This document shows, in pieces, positions 42,836-51,775 of a stretch of DNA of 64,000 bases. The notes beneath the pieces were generated by a model. It was not told where the DNA came from. It did no database searches and saw only the letters and a list, made by a program, of their open reading frames with translations. Origin of the DNA: Actinomycetes bacterium (GTDB lineage Bacteria; Actinomycetota; Thermoleophilia; BMS3ABIN01); contig JAJYLW010000004.1 in the NCBI GenBank assembly GCA_021787475.1, positions 50,902 to 114,901 of the forward strand, written 5' to 3'. A program made the translations under genes and the position numbers. How positions within the stretch are numbered: position 1 is the stretch's first letter; every line of letters starts with the position of its first letter.

Positions 42836-44149
42836 ATGACAGAACCTGAATCCGGTCAAGCCGCGGACAGTGATGTGGAAGAGGAAACTTTCGTTCTGGA
42901 AGCCGAGGCAGAGACACTCTCCCGGCGCCGGGTCAGCCCGTTTTCTTCGCTGAGGTTGCGTGAATACCGTTATTTCTGGTCCGGTGCGCTTGTCTCGAAC
43001 GTTGGCACCTGGATGCAGAGCGTCGGCGTCGGCTGGGTGGTTTACGACTTGGCCAGGAACAGCAATCCGTCGCTGGTGCTGGGGGTAATCAATTTTCTCA
43101 ACCTGCTGCCGCTGACGGTGTTTACACTCTTTGCCGGCGTCATTGCCGACCGGCTTGACCGCAAGCGGTTTATCATCGCCACCCAGGCGCTCCTGATGCT
43201 GCAGGCGTTTGTGCTGGCGCGCCTGACCCAGACGAACGAGGCGACAATAATGATCATCGGCGGGCTGGTGCTGCTGAGCGGCATCATCACCGCCTTTGCC
43301 TTTCCCGCCTGGCAGGCAATTATGCCTGACATCGTGCCGCGCCGGTCGCTGCAAAACGCGATCGCCCTCAACGCAGCCCAGTTCAACAGCGCCCGCCTGC
43401 TGGGGCCCCTCGTCGGCGGACTTGTTTTTGCCCGCTGGGGAGCGCCCGAGGTTTTCTATATCAACGCCATCAGTTTCCTGTTTGTCATCGGGGCAATGGC
43501 GGTCATCCATCCCCGGCAGGAACGGCACCGTGGCAGCGGCGAAGGGGCGTTGGCAACGCTGACGGCCGGCCTGCATTACGCCCGTCAGAATTTGCATGTA
43601 GCCTGGATGCTGATCAGCGCATTTGCCCTCTCGCTGTTTGGCATGCCGTACGTCACATTGATGCCGGTAATGGCCGGAGAAGTGCTGGGCAAGGGAGCCG
43701 CCGGCTACTCGCTACTGATGGCAGCCGGCGGCCTGGGGGCGGTGGGCGGCGCTCTTTCGGTCGCCAGCATGCCCGCCGGCGTCAGCCGCGGCTTGCTTAT
43801 CCGGCTGGGATTGATGGGAATGGGCGCTTCGCTGCTGCTGTTCTCGCTGTCGCGCAACTTTTACTTGTCGCTGATTTTCGTGGCAATGGCCGGCTTCTCG
43901 TTTCTGATGGGGATGTCCGCCGGCACCACCGGCCTTCAGACAGCGGCGCCGGCGCCGCTGCGCGGCCGCGTGATGGCGCTGTTCGTGCTTTGCTTCGGGG
44001 GGGTGCAGCCGTTTTCTGCCCTCGGTTTCGGCTGGCTGGGCCAGGCCGTCGGCGTGCCGCTGGCCATTGGCAGCGGCGCCGTGGCGCTGATGGCCTACGC
44101 TTTCTACCACTTCCTGCGGCCCGGCCTGATGGGGGCGGCAGGAGAATAA
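42836..44149 (+). CDS. MFS transporter (MFS_3 / enterobactin-exporter-like family)
   Basis: 437 residues with about 12 membrane helices after an acidic N-terminus of 40 residues. SLRLREYRYFWSGALVSNVGTWMQSVGVGWVVYDL and FAGVIADRLDRKRF (the loop 2-3 motif) are typical of MFS_3. The second repeat contains LPVMAGEVLGKGAAGYS. Substrate unknown; homologues export siderophores or drugs. AAAGGTG precedes the ATG by 7 nt. Monocistronic; the RAYT relic follows. Confidence 0.92.
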   Translation: MTEPESGQAADSDVEEETFVLEAEAETLSRRRVSPFSSLRLREYRYFWSGALVSNVGTWMQSVGVGWVVYDLARNSNPSLVLGVINFLNLLPLTVFTLFAGVIADRLDRKRFIIATQALLMLQAFVLARLTQTNEATIMIIGGLVLLSGIITAFAFPAWQAIMPDIVPRRSLQNAIALNAAQFNSARLLGPLVGGLVFARWGAPEVFYINAISFLFVIGAMAVIHPRQERHRGSGEGALATLTAGLHYARQNLHVAWMLISAFALSLFGMPYVTLMPVMAGEVLGKGAAGYSLLMAAGGLGAVGGALSVASMPAGVSRGLLIRLGLMGMGASLLLFSLSRNFYLSLIFVAMAGFSFLMGMSAGTTGLQTAAPAPLRGRVMALFVLCFGGVQPFSALGFGWLGQAVGVPLAIGSGAVALMAYAFYHFLRPGLMGAAGE

Positions 44150-44159
44150 CAATTGAGGC

Positions 44160-44436
44160 AAGAGGCCGCGTGCGGGAATGGGGCACCGGTCCGGTTCTTT
44201 GGAAACAACAATTGGTCAATTCAAATCATCCGCCACAACACGCATCAACGAAAAGCTCGGCACCCCCGGCGCTCCTGTCTGTCAACGCAACTATTTCGAG
44301 TATGTGATCGGAACAAGGATGACCTGGCGCTGATCCCCGAATACATCGCGGCAATCCCGGTAAATGGATGGAAGACCCGGAGAATCCGGAAAAGCAGGAG
44401 CGGCCCGGCGGATCGTACTTCCTGGCAACGGCCTGA
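44160..44436 (+). pseudogene. Degenerate C-terminal remnant of a REP-associated tyrosine transposase (RAYT, Y1_Tnp)
   Basis: Three frames join to a RAYT C-terminus. SLETTIGQFKSSATTRIN, TPGAPVCQRNYFEYVI, NKDDLALIPEYIAAIPVN and MEDPENPEKQERPGGSYF follow in order and match the family pattern (FKS, TPGAPVWQRNYYEHVI, EYIAANP). Restoring one C after GTGAT near 44311 and one C near 44372 gives a single open frame. A Trp to Cys change is also seen. The N-terminal half with the HUH and catalytic Tyr is missing. It lies between the MFS and queD genes and ends at 44436. Confidence 0.75.
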
Positions 44437-44461
44437 ACCGCGCCGCCCGATGCGGTACAAT
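44433..44461 (+). promoter_or_regulatory. Promoter of the queD-queC-queF operon
   Basis: CTGAAC (44433-44438) and TACAAT (44456-44461) with a 17-bp spacer lie 31 nt before the queD ATG. They overlap the end of the transposase relic. No preQ1 riboswitch was recognised upstream. Confidence 0.55.
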
Positions 44462-44491
44462 CTTTTAAATGAATTGATTGCACGTTTTGCC

Positions 44492-44875
44492 ATGGATGTT
44501 TTCAAGACATTTTCAATTGACGCAGCGCACTACCTTCCCGGCCTGCCGGAGGGCCACAAGTGCGGGCGGCTTCACGGGCACTCATTCCGGATTGAAGTGC
44601 ACGTAACCGGTCCCGTTGAAGTGAATCGCGGATGGGTGGTGGATTTCGCCGACATCAAGCGGAGTTTTGCCCCGCTTTTCGAGCAGTTGGATCACCGCTG
44701 CCTGAACGAGATCGAGGGGCTCGCAAATCCGACGAGCGAGAACATCGCCCGCTGGATCTGGAAGCGGCTTAAACCGGACCTGCCGGGGCTTTCCCTAATC
44801 GTGGTTATGGAAACGGCGAGCGCCGGCTGCAGCTTCGACGGCCAGGATGCGGGCGGGGCCGGCGGCAAAATCTAG
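44492..44875 (+). CDS. queD: 6-carboxy-5,6,7,8-tetrahydropterin synthase
   Basis: 127 residues from ATG at 44492. FKTFSIDAAHYLPGLPEGHKCGRLHGHSFRIEVHV supplies the zinc-binding His residues (AAHYL, HGH) and the catalytic Cys in KCGRLHGH. VVDFADIKRSF and LDHRCLNEIEGLANPTSENIA follow. It makes 6-carboxytetrahydropterin from dihydroneopterin triphosphate, the second step to queuosine. First gene of queD-queC-queF; queC follows after 8 nt. Confidence 0.95.
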   Translation: MDVFKTFSIDAAHYLPGLPEGHKCGRLHGHSFRIEVHVTGPVEVNRGWVVDFADIKRSFAPLFEQLDHRCLNEIEGLANPTSENIARWIWKRLKPDLPGLSLIVVMETASAGCSFDGQDAGGAGGKI

Positions 44876-44883
44876 GAGGACGG

Positions 44884-45537
44884 GTGCGCCAGAAGACGGT
44901 CTGCATACTTTCCGGCGGAATGGACTCCACCACGCTTCTTTACCACCTGTTTGACCTCGGAGACGAAGTGCTGGCGCTGTCATTTGATTACGGGCAGCGG
45001 CACCGAAAAGAGCTGGAATATGCGGGCCGGACTTGCGCCCGCCTTGGAGTCAGGCACACGGCTGTTGACATCAGCGCTGTCGGCGGGCTGCTGAAGGGCA
45101 GCGCCTTGACATCCAGCGGTATCGCCGTCCCTCACGGCCACTACGAGGATGAATCAATGCGCTTGACTGTAGTTCCCAACCGTAACATGATCATGATGGC
45201 GATTGCTGGCGGCTACGCCCTGGCGGAAGGCTGCGACCGGCTGGCGGTGGCGGTGCACGCCGGCGACCACGCCGTCTACCCTGACTGCCGGCCCCAGTTC
45301 ATCGCCGACTTCGAGGATGCGCTCAGGTCGGGAAACTACGGCCAGCCTTCAGTATATGCGCCTTTTCTGGACTGGACGAAGTCAGACATCGCCAGGCTGG
45401 GGGTTGAATTGGGAATTGATTTTGAGCGTGATACCTGGAGCTGCTATGAAGGCGGAGAGGAGCCTTGCGGTAAATGCGGCACCTGTGTGGAGCGCGCCGA
45501 GGCGCTGGCGGCGGCCGCCCGGGAGCGGCAACGATGA
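44884..45537 (+). CDS. queC: 7-cyano-7-deazaguanine synthase
   Basis: 217 residues, GTG start with AGGAGG 4 nt upstream. The P-loop LSGGMDSTTLLYHL and the four C-terminal zinc cysteines (SCYEGGEEPCGKCGTC) are present. It turns 7-carboxy-7-deazaguanine into preQ0 using ATP and ammonia. Its stop overlaps the queF start by 4 nt (ATGA). Confidence 0.96.
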   Translation: MRQKTVCILSGGMDSTTLLYHLFDLGDEVLALSFDYGQRHRKELEYAGRTCARLGVRHTAVDISAVGGLLKGSALTSSGIAVPHGHYEDESMRLTVVPNRNMIMMAIAGGYALAEGCDRLAVAVHAGDHAVYPDCRPQFIADFEDALRSGNYGQPSVYAPFLDWTKSDIARLGVELGIDFERDTWSCYEGGEEPCGKCGTCVERAEALAAAARERQR

Positions 45538-45965
45538 GCGGAGACTGGAATTACAAGCCAAGAATTGAGGAAATGACAGAAGCCGAGCTGGCCGAGCGTA
45601 TCAAGGCGGCAATGGAGTTTGAAAACCCGTATCCGATCAGGACGATTCCTTATGTCGGCAAGGTGTCCGAGCAAGTCAGCTACGATTTCTCCGAATTGGT
45701 GGGCCGCTGCCCGGTGACAGGATACCTGGATTTCTACCGGTCCCGGATTGATTTCGTTCCCGGCAACATTCTGCCCGAGCTAAAGTCGCTTAAGCTTTAC
45801 TATTTCGGCTTCGCCGACCTGCCCATCTCGCACGAGCATCTGGCCGCGAGAATTTATACCGATTTCTGCCAGGCTGTCAAACCGGCGGCCTGCCGGCTTG
45901 AGCTGACGGCGGGGATCCGGGGCGGGATCGAGACGACCATCCTGGTCGGCGAGAAAGAACTGTAG
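45534..45965 (+). CDS. queF: NADPH-dependent 7-cyano-7-deazaguanine reductase
   Basis: 143 residues. The nucleophilic Cys lies in ELVGRCPVTGYLDF, and PELKSLKLYYFGF carries the family motif. The usual FHE catalytic segment appears as ISHEHL. The short single-domain length marks the type I (YkvM-like) form. It reduces preQ0 to preQ1, the last step before insertion into tRNA. It closes the operon and faces queE across a REP palindrome. Confidence 0.94.
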   Translation: MSGDWNYKPRIEEMTEAELAERIKAAMEFENPYPIRTIPYVGKVSEQVSYDFSELVGRCPVTGYLDFYRSRIDFVPGNILPELKSLKLYYFGFADLPISHEHLAARIYTDFCQAVKPAACRLELTAGIRGGIETTILVGEKEL

Positions 45966-46000
45966 GGGCGCAGCGCGCCCGAGGCGCGCTGCGCCCCTAC
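45962..46000. repeat. GTAG-footed REP-like palindrome / terminator between queF and queE
   Basis: GTAGGGGCGCAGCGCGCC (45962-45979) pairs perfectly over 18 bp with 45983-46000. It sits between convergent genes and may end both transcripts. The foot and core match the 21112 and 54792 copies. Confidence 0.75.
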
Positions 46001-46031
46001 CGCCCCTGCATTCTCCGGGCCAACGACAACG

Positions 46032-46652
46032 TCACCTTATCCCCAGCAACACCTGCAGCCGCGGCAGCAGCCGCCAGCCGCGCTCCGCTACCGGGCGGCG
46101 CAGCGCCGCCATCCGCTTCAGAATGGCCGCCGGGTCGGTTCCCAGCGGCATAACAATAACTTCCCGTCCGGGGTGCAGCGCCGCCACCTCTGCCGCTTCG
46201 TCCAGATCGTCAACTATTTCCGCCGCGAATTTGAACGACCCCGGCGGCAGGCCGTCAGCCAGCCGCCGCTCTGCCGGCGGCATGCCCGAATTGGCGAGCT
46301 TTGGCGAGATAACATAATTGTCGATCAGGGGCTCCAGGCCGGCCGGCGGGATGATGGTTCCATTTGTCTCAATGTCAACTATCTTGCCTGCTTCAACAAG
46401 CGCGCCCGCCAGCTCCGCCAGCGCTTCACCGGCAAGCACCGGCTCGCCGCCCGTGATCACCACCCGCTCCGGCCCCGCCGCTGCCCGGTCCAGAATTTCA
46501 GTTATCTCCATGGAGCGACCGCGCACATGCGCTGTATCGCAATATGCGCAGGCCAGGTTGCATCCTGACAAGCGAATGAACGTTGCCGGAGCGCCAATCG
46601 CCGGCCCCTCCCCTTGCAGGGATGAAAAGACCTCATTAACAAGATAAGCCAT
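46032..46652 (-). CDS. queE: 7-carboxy-7-deazaguanine synthase (radical SAM)
   Basis: 206 residues. NEVFSSLQGEGPAIGAPATFIRLSGCNLACAYCD holds the QGEG motif and the radical-SAM CNLACAYC (Cx3Cx2C). TGGEPVLA is the SAM-binding segment. It converts carboxytetrahydropterin to 7-carboxy-7-deazaguanine. Unusually it is on the opposite strand from queD, queC and queF, but all four pathway genes are within 2.2 kb. Confidence 0.96.
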   Translation of the reverse strand: MAYLVNEVFSSLQGEGPAIGAPATFIRLSGCNLACAYCDTAHVRGRSMEITEILDRAAAGPERVVITGGEPVLAGEALAELAGALVEAGKIVDIETNGTIIPPAGLEPLIDNYVISPKLANSGMPPAERRLADGLPPGSFKFAAEIVDDLDEAAEVAALHPGREVIVMPLGTDPAAILKRMAALRRPVAERGWRLLPRLQVLLGIR

Positions 46653-46721
46653 CCATCCATTTTAAAGCCGACCCCTGGGCAAATGACAGTTCTTCAACCT
46701 GGTTATCGTGATAAAAACCGC

Positions 46722-46752
46722 ACCGGGCCCGCCGTTGTGGCGGGCCCGCAAA
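46722..46752 (-). terminator. Terminator downstream of pstS
   Basis: GGGCCCGCC and GGCGGGCCC pair perfectly (46727-46749). On the minus strand the stem is followed after seven bases by TTTTTATC. Confidence 0.7.
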
Positions 46753-46793
46753 CGGCGCCGGCTTTCGATCCGGGCCATGCGCCGTGACTGTTT

Positions 46794-47906
46794 TTACGAT
46801 GCGGGGGCCAGGCTCTTGCCGTTGTAGGTGATCTTCTTGATCTGGGCTTCTACCTTCTTCACCATCTCCGGCGGCTGGGCGACGTAATCCAGCGAAGCCG
46901 CGTACTGCTGGCCGTCGTGGATGCCCCACCAGAGGAAATCAACCAGCGCCTTGCCCTTGGCCTGGTCTTTCTGATCCTGGTAGACCAGGATGTAAGTGAA
47001 TCCGGAGATGGGATAAGCGTTGACTCCGGGAGGATCGCCCACCGAACCAGCCCTGAAGTCAGCCGGCATGTTGGCAATCGCAGTCTCGATTGCCGCCTTG
47101 GTGTTTTCCAGCGTCGGCTCGACGAAGTTGCCCGACTTGTTCTTCATCAAGGCATACGGCAGGTTGTTCTGTTTGGCGTACGACAGTTCGACGTATCCGA
47201 TCGACCCCTCGGACTGCTTCACCTGGGCGGTAACGCCCTCGCTGCCCTTGCCGCCGAGGCCGACAGGCCACTTGACATCGGTGCCGTGACCGACTTTGCT
47301 GCTCCAGCCAGGGCTGACGGCAGACAGATAGTTGGTATAGATGTTGCTCGTGCCGCTGCCGTCGGAGCGGTGGACGGTGATAATCGGCTCATCAGGGAAA
47401 TTGACCCCGGGGTTGTCCGCCTTGAGGGCGGGATCATTCCAGTTCTTGATCTTGCCGAGGTAAATGTCGGCAAGCGTCTGGCCGGTGAGCTTGAGTTTAT
47501 TGGGTACGCCCTTGACATTGTATGTGACGGCGACGGCCCCGGCCACTGTGGGGATGTGCAGAACTGTCCGCGGCGCCTTGTCCAGCTGGGCATCGGTCAT
47601 CGGCGCATCGGACGCCCCCCAGTCAACAGTCTGGGCAGTGAGCTGCTGGATGCCGGCGCCGCTGCCAATCGACTGGTAATTTATCGTCACGCCGGGCTGA
47701 ACACTGCTGTAAGCGTCAATCCATTTCGAATAAATAGGATAGGCGAACGTGGAGCCCGCCCCGGTGAGGCTGGCATTGTCAGAGCCGCTGGAGCCGGTCC
47801 CGCCTCCGCCGCAGCCGGCGGCGACGGCGATTATCCCCGCGACCACCAAAACGGCCGCCCCCAGCGCGATGATTTTTACAACTGCCTTGTTTTTCAAACC
47901 GATCAA
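46794..47906 (-). CDS. pstS: Phosphate ABC transporter substrate-binding lipoprotein
   Basis: 370 residues. The lipoprotein signal ends at AVAAGCGGGG, so mature PstS is membrane-tethered. GAGSTFAYPIYSKWIDAY, INYQSIGSGAGIQQLT and the phosphate-contact VDWGASDAPM motif are typical. TVHRSDGSGTSNIYTNYL is the second binding block. It delivers phosphate to PstCA. It is transcribed away from pstC with two Pho boxes in the shared 329-base region. Confidence 0.96.
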   Translation of the reverse strand: MIGLKNKAVVKIIALGAAVLVVAGIIAVAAGCGGGGTGSSGSDNASLTGAGSTFAYPIYSKWIDAYSSVQPGVTINYQSIGSGAGIQQLTAQTVDWGASDAPMTDAQLDKAPRTVLHIPTVAGAVAVTYNVKGVPNKLKLTGQTLADIYLGKIKNWNDPALKADNPGVNFPDEPIITVHRSDGSGTSNIYTNYLSAVSPGWSSKVGHGTDVKWPVGLGGKGSEGVTAQVKQSEGSIGYVELSYAKQNNLPYALMKNKSGNFVEPTLENTKAAIETAIANMPADFRAGSVGDPPGVNAYPISGFTYILVYQDQKDQAKGKALVDFLWWGIHDGQQYAASLDYVAQPPEMVKKVEAQIKKITYNGKSLAPAS

Positions 47907-47967
47907 TCCTCCCGAGCTTGACTTTGCCCTGCTTTTGACAAACCAAGGCTAACAGAACCGAAAAATT

Positions 47968-48011
47968 CATAGGTTACAATGTGGTAAACAAGTTGTGAAT
48001 AAAAAGTTAAC
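47968..48011 (-). promoter_or_regulatory. Pho box of pstS: four 11-bp repeats
   Basis: On the minus strand GTTAACTTTTT (48011-48001), ATTCACAACTT, GTTTACCACAT and TGTAACCTATG (to 47968) lie in exact 11-bp register. The TTAAC/TTCAC core is the typical target of PhoB/PhoP-type regulators. TCTGTT lies 21 nt after the last repeat's GTAAC start, in the same relative place as TTTGTT at pstC. Confidence 0.75.
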
Positions 48012-48118
48012 GAAAGAAATTGCAGTTGAAAAAACAGATCTCTGGCTCTGGCCCGGCCTGACGATTTTCATTTCCGTTTGGTTTGCCGTTTGGTTGTCCA
48101 AAATCCAGCATCCGGTTA

Positions 48119-48162
48119 TTCACATTTTTGTAACAACTTTTTAACGGCTCTGTAACCTGATG
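48119..48162 (+). promoter_or_regulatory. Pho box of the pstC operon: four 11-bp repeats
   Basis: TTCACATTTTT, GTAACAACTTT, TTAACGGCTCT and GTAACCTGATG follow in exact 11-bp register. A TTTGTT hexamer 21 nt after the last GTAAC start is the candidate -10. The pstC start is about 60 nt further on. The remainder of the pstS-pstC gap is noncoding and includes a CCAAAATCCAGCATCCGG low-complexity repeat. Confidence 0.75.
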
Positions 48163-48235
48163 CCGGCAGGATTTTGTTACCGTTGCCAGGAAAGGTCCGT
48201 TTCGGTTTTTCAGCATTTCCGGACGCAGCCTCATA

Positions 48236-49237
48236 TTGAAGGGAAGTCTCATCTCCAGCTTCAAGTCAATTGCTTCCGGCATGGGCATCCTTTCGCGGGG
48301 AGCAAATCCCCTGCGTCGGCTGGGGGATTCCGTATTTGCCTTCGTCGTCTTCCTGGCCGCGTTCGCCGTCATCATCCTGATGGCGCTGATGGTCTACGAG
48401 CTTGTCCGGCAGTCGCTGCCATCCATCGAGCAGTTCGGCGTCAGATTTCTGATTTCGCGCGAATGGGACCCGATCAACAATGTTTACGGCGCCCTCCCAT
48501 ATATCTACGGCACTATCGTCTCGTCCCTGCTGGCGCTGCTGATGTCGGTGCCGCTCAGCCTGGGCATCGCCATTTTTTTAAGCCAGTTTGCTCCCCGCTG
48601 GCTACGCGCTCCCTTGGGCATGCTGGTGGATTTGCTGGCGGCAATCCCCAGCGTCGTTTATGGCCTCTGGGGCATCTTTGTCCTGGCGCCGTTTCTGGGA
48701 AAAACCGTTGAGCCCTTCCTCGCCGATCACCTGGGCGGCATCCCGGTTTTCCGGGGGCCGGCTTACGGAATCGGCCTGTTTGCCGCCTCGGTGGTGCTGG
48801 CAATCATGATCACCCCCACGATCTCGGCAATCTCCCGGGAAGTGATGGCAAACGTGTCGCGCGACCAGAAAGAGGCGGCGCAGGCGCTCGGGGCCACCCC
48901 CTGGGAAACAGTGAGGATGTCGGTCCTGCCGCTGGCGCGGCCGGGCATCATCGGGGCGGTCATTCTGGGCCTCGGGCGGGCGCTGGGGGAGACGATGGCG
49001 GTGACGATGCTGATCGGCAACGTCCGCCAGTTGAACGTCTCCATCTTTGCTCCCGCTTATTCGATTGCCAGCGTCATCGCCAATGAGTTTGCCGAGGTCA
49101 CCGAAGGGCCGCATATGGCGGCCCTGATCGAGATGGCGCTCATCCTGTTGTTTATAACGCTTCTGCTTAACCTTTTGGCGCGCCTGCTCGTGCAGCGGAC
49201 CGGCAGCAGGGCGGCCAGAGTCAAGGGAAGGCCATGA
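48236..49237 (+). CDS. pstC: Phosphate ABC transporter permease PstC
   Basis: 333 residues from the TTG at 48236; an ATG at 48281 (15 codons later) is an alternative, and neither has a clear Shine-Dalgarno sequence. About six membrane helices are present after RRLGDSVFAF. The EAA-loop motif is QKEAAQALGATPWETVRMSVLPLARPGIIGAVILGLGRALGETMAV. GLWGIFVLAPFL is another PstC mark. It forms the inner-membrane channel with PstA. Its stop overlaps the pstA start (ATGA). Confidence 0.95.
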   Translation: MKGSLISSFKSIASGMGILSRGANPLRRLGDSVFAFVVFLAAFAVIILMALMVYELVRQSLPSIEQFGVRFLISREWDPINNVYGALPYIYGTIVSSLLALLMSVPLSLGIAIFLSQFAPRWLRAPLGMLVDLLAAIPSVVYGLWGIFVLAPFLGKTVEPFLADHLGGIPVFRGPAYGIGLFAASVVLAIMITPTISAISREVMANVSRDQKEAAQALGATPWETVRMSVLPLARPGIIGAVILGLGRALGETMAVTMLIGNVRQLNVSIFAPAYSIASVIANEFAEVTEGPHMAALIEMALILLFITLLLNLLARLLVQRTGSRAARVKGRP

Positions 49238-50250
49238 ACGAAGAACAGGCCATCAACGGGCGGCTGCAGATGCAAAAGGAAGAAGATTATGAGGCCGCGG
49301 AGCTGGCGCCGCCGGCTGCCCGCCCGTCCGCCCCGACTCACGAGTCAATGGGAGAAGAGGCAACTGGCAAAGCCAGCCGGGACCGGAAGCTCTACAGCGG
49401 GAGCGCTGCCCGCCGGCGCAGCCGGAATATCAGAAGCAGGCTGGCTTACAGCCTCTGCGCCCTCTCAACCGTAATCGCAACGGTTCCGCTGTTGCTGATT
49501 CTTTTTTATGTTATTTACCAGGGCGCCGGCGCCCTTAACCTGAGCTTCCTAACCGACCTGCCCAAGCCCGTGGGAGAGAGCGGCGGCGGTATGGGCAATG
49601 CCATCGTCGGCTCGCTGATTCTGATTGGCATCGCGGCCGTGATCGGCGTGCCGTTCGGCGTGCTGGCAGGCACGCAGCTCGCCGAATACCGGAGCCCGCG
49701 CTTGAGCTGGGTCGTCAGGCTGCTGTCGGACATCTTAAGCGGCGTTCCTTCCATCATCGTCGGCATCTTCGTTTACACCCTGCTCGTGTTGACCTTTAAG
49801 CAGTTTTCGGCGATCGCCGGTGGGGTCGCCCTGGGCATCCTGATGCTGCCCACGGTCGCCCGCACTACCGAAGAAATGATGCGGATGGTGCCCGACAGTC
49901 TGCGGGAAGCGTCCCTGGCGCTGGGGATACCGCGCTGGCGCACGATCACCAGCGTCGTTATCAAGACGGCGGCCGGCGGAATCATGACCGGCGTCATGCT
50001 GGCAACTGCCCGAATCGCCGGCGAGACGGCGCCGCTTCTGTTTACCGCTCTAAACAGCCGCACCTGGCCCACCGGCCTTGACAAGCCGATCGCATCGCTG
50101 CCGGTCCAGATCTACACTTATGCGATCTCGCCGTTCGATGCCTGGCACAAGCAGGCATGGGCCGGGTCACTTGTGCTTGTTCTGATCGTGCTATTTTTAA
50201 GTATTGGGTCAAAACTCTACTTTGGCAGAAGAATGAAAAGAGCGACCTGA
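49234..50250 (+). CDS. pstA: Phosphate ABC transporter permease PstA
   Basis: 338 residues. A hydrophilic N-terminal extension of about 70 residues with a basic [14 protein letters not shown] end precedes about six membrane helices. The permease motif is [48 protein letters not shown]. It pairs with PstC. The long N-terminus is more than usual for PstA. The ORF overlaps pstC by 4 nt. Confidence 0.95.
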   Translation: MNEEQAINGRLQMQKEEDYEAAELAPPAARPSAPTHESMGEEATGKASRDRKLYSGSAARRRSRNIRSRLAYSLCALSTVIATVPLLLILFYVIYQGAGALNLSFLTDLPKPVGESGGGMGNAIVGSLILIGIAAVIGVPFGVLAGTQLAEYRSPRLSWVVRLLSDILSGVPSIIVGIFVYTLLVLTFKQFSAIAGGVALGILMLPTVARTTEEMMRMVPDSLREASLALGIPRWRTITSVVIKTAAGGIMTGVMLATARIAGETAPLLFTALNSRTWPTGLDKPIASLPVQIYTYAISPFDAWHKQAWAGSLVLVLIVLFLSIGSKLYFGRRMKRAT

Positions 50251-50252
50251 AA

Positions 50253-51032
50253 ATGGCAGGTTACATAACAACAAATAATCTTGGCGCCTCCTTTGGGGGC
50301 GTGCAGGCAATCGAAAATATCACGGTCGAGATTCCGGCCAACAAGGTTACCGCGATCATCGGCCCTTCCGGCTGCGGCAAGTCAACGTTCCTCCGCTGCC
50401 TCAACCGCATGCACGAACTGGTTCCGGGAACCAAAATTTCCGGCGAAGTTATCTGGGACGGTCGCAACATTTACGCATCGGAAATGGACGCCACCGAAGT
50501 GCGGCGCGGCATCGGCATGGTGTTCCAGAAGCCAAATCCGTTTCCGCTGATGTCGATCGAGGACAACGTCAGCGCCGGCCTCCGGCTGGCGGCCGGCAGG
50601 ATGAGCAAAGCCAGGATCGCCGAGATCATCGAGCACAGCCTGAAGCTGGCGGCGCTCTGGGACGAGGTCAAGAACAAGCTGGGCAGGCCGGGCGGCAGCC
50701 TCTCCGGCGGCCAGCAGCAACGGCTTTGCATCGCCAGGGCGCTGGCGGTGCAGCCGGACGTTATCCTCATGGACGAGCCCTGCTCGGCGCTGGACCCGGC
50801 TTCGACGCAAAAAATTGAGGACACTATTGACAAGTTGAAAAAAGACTACACGATTGTCATAGTCACGCATAACATGCAACAGGCGGCGCGTGTGTCGGAT
50901 TTCACCGGCTTCATGCTGGCCCGGGAGATGAGTGATCCCGGCCGGATGATCGAATACGGGCCGACGAACAAGATCTTCACTATGCCCGACCGCAAGGAGA
51001 CGGAAAACTACATCACGGGGAGGTTTGGCTAA
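50253..51032 (+). CDS. pstB: Phosphate ABC transporter ATPase PstB
   Basis: 259 residues from ATG at 50253, 2 nt after the pstA stop. Walker A is [17 protein letters not shown], the signature [16 protein letters not shown], Walker [14 protein letters not shown], and the H-loop [18 protein letters not shown]. The [18 protein letters not shown]-loop is typical of PstB. It powers high-affinity phosphate uptake. It is followed by phoU. Confidence 0.96.
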   Translation: MAGYITTNNLGASFGGVQAIENITVEIPANKVTAIIGPSGCGKSTFLRCLNRMHELVPGTKISGEVIWDGRNIYASEMDATEVRRGIGMVFQKPNPFPLMSIEDNVSAGLRLAAGRMSKARIAEIIEHSLKLAALWDEVKNKLGRPGGSLSGGQQQRLCIARALAVQPDVILMDEPCSALDPASTQKIEDTIDKLKKDYTIVIVTHNMQQAARVSDFTGFMLAREMSDPGRMIEYGPTNKIFTMPDRKETENYITGRFG

Positions 51033-51033
51033 A

Positions 51034-51738
51034 GTGACGCGGCAATCGTTTCATGAGGGACTCAAAAACCTCAATCTAGAAATCCTTCGCCTGGGAAGCC
51101 TGGTGGTTGACGCTGTTGATCTTTCCACGCAGGCTTTGTTTACCGGCGACAGGAAGCTGGCCAATAGCGTCATTGCCGGCGACGAAGACATTAATGAGCT
51201 AACCCTCCGCATCGAGGGGCAGAGCCTGGCTCTGCAGGCGCGGCAGCAGCCGGTGGCTCGCGACCTGCGCCTGCTACATGTCTGCCTGCTGGTCAGCCTG
51301 CACCTGGAGCGAATCGGCGACTTGGCCGTCAACATCGCCAAGATCGCCAAGAGGCTGGAACGCACTGAAGCAGCCGGGCCCTATCTGGACCTGCTTCGGA
51401 AGATGTCGGCGCAGGCCCTGGAGGTTCTCAGACAGGGGATCAAGGCATTCGCCGACCGGGATGTGGATCTGGCGCAATCGCTGGAAGCAATTGACGAGCC
51501 GATCGATGAGATGTTCAAGGAGATCCTGTCGCGGCTGCTGCATCCCGATGCGAGGGAAGAAGAGGCCTCAACAGAGTGGGCGACGCATATCGCCCTGGCC
51601 AGCCGTTACATCGAGCGCATCGCCGACCAGGTGGTGGACATGGGCGGCCGTGTCAGCTTCCTGGTCACCGGCCAGCTGAACGGTGCTTATTTCGACCGGG
51701 CGGCGCCGGAGGATCTGGGAAAGCAGTTTGGCGAGTAA
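51034..51738 (+). CDS. phoU: Phosphate-uptake regulator PhoU
   Basis: 234 residues from the GTG at 51034. GGGGAGG lies 10 nt before it, and MTRQSFHEGLKNLNLEIL matches the family start; the TTG at 51025 is too close to that site. Two repeated three-helix domains carry the ERIGDLAVNIAKIAKR and ERIADQVVDMG motifs, which bind metal clusters. PhoU represses the Pho response when phosphate is plentiful and links PstB to PhoR. It overlaps nothing but follows pstB directly. Confidence 0.95.
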   Translation: MTRQSFHEGLKNLNLEILRLGSLVVDAVDLSTQALFTGDRKLANSVIAGDEDINELTLRIEGQSLALQARQQPVARDLRLLHVCLLVSLHLERIGDLAVNIAKIAKRLERTEAAGPYLDLLRKMSAQALEVLRQGIKAFADRDVDLAQSLEAIDEPIDEMFKEILSRLLHPDAREEEASTEWATHIALASRYIERIADQVVDMGGRVSFLVTGQLNGAYFDRAAPEDLGKQFGE

Positions 51739-51775
51739 CCGGGGCTCCTGTTAACGTGTACCCGTTACGTTAAAA

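Noticed and set aside
44150..44491. PreQ1 riboswitch before queD
   Set aside because: No aptamer-like hairpin with an A-rich tail was found; the space is filled by the transposase relic.
44226..44505. Minus-strand frames between the MFS and queD genes
   Set aside because: No family resemblance, whereas the plus strand reads as a degraded RAYT.
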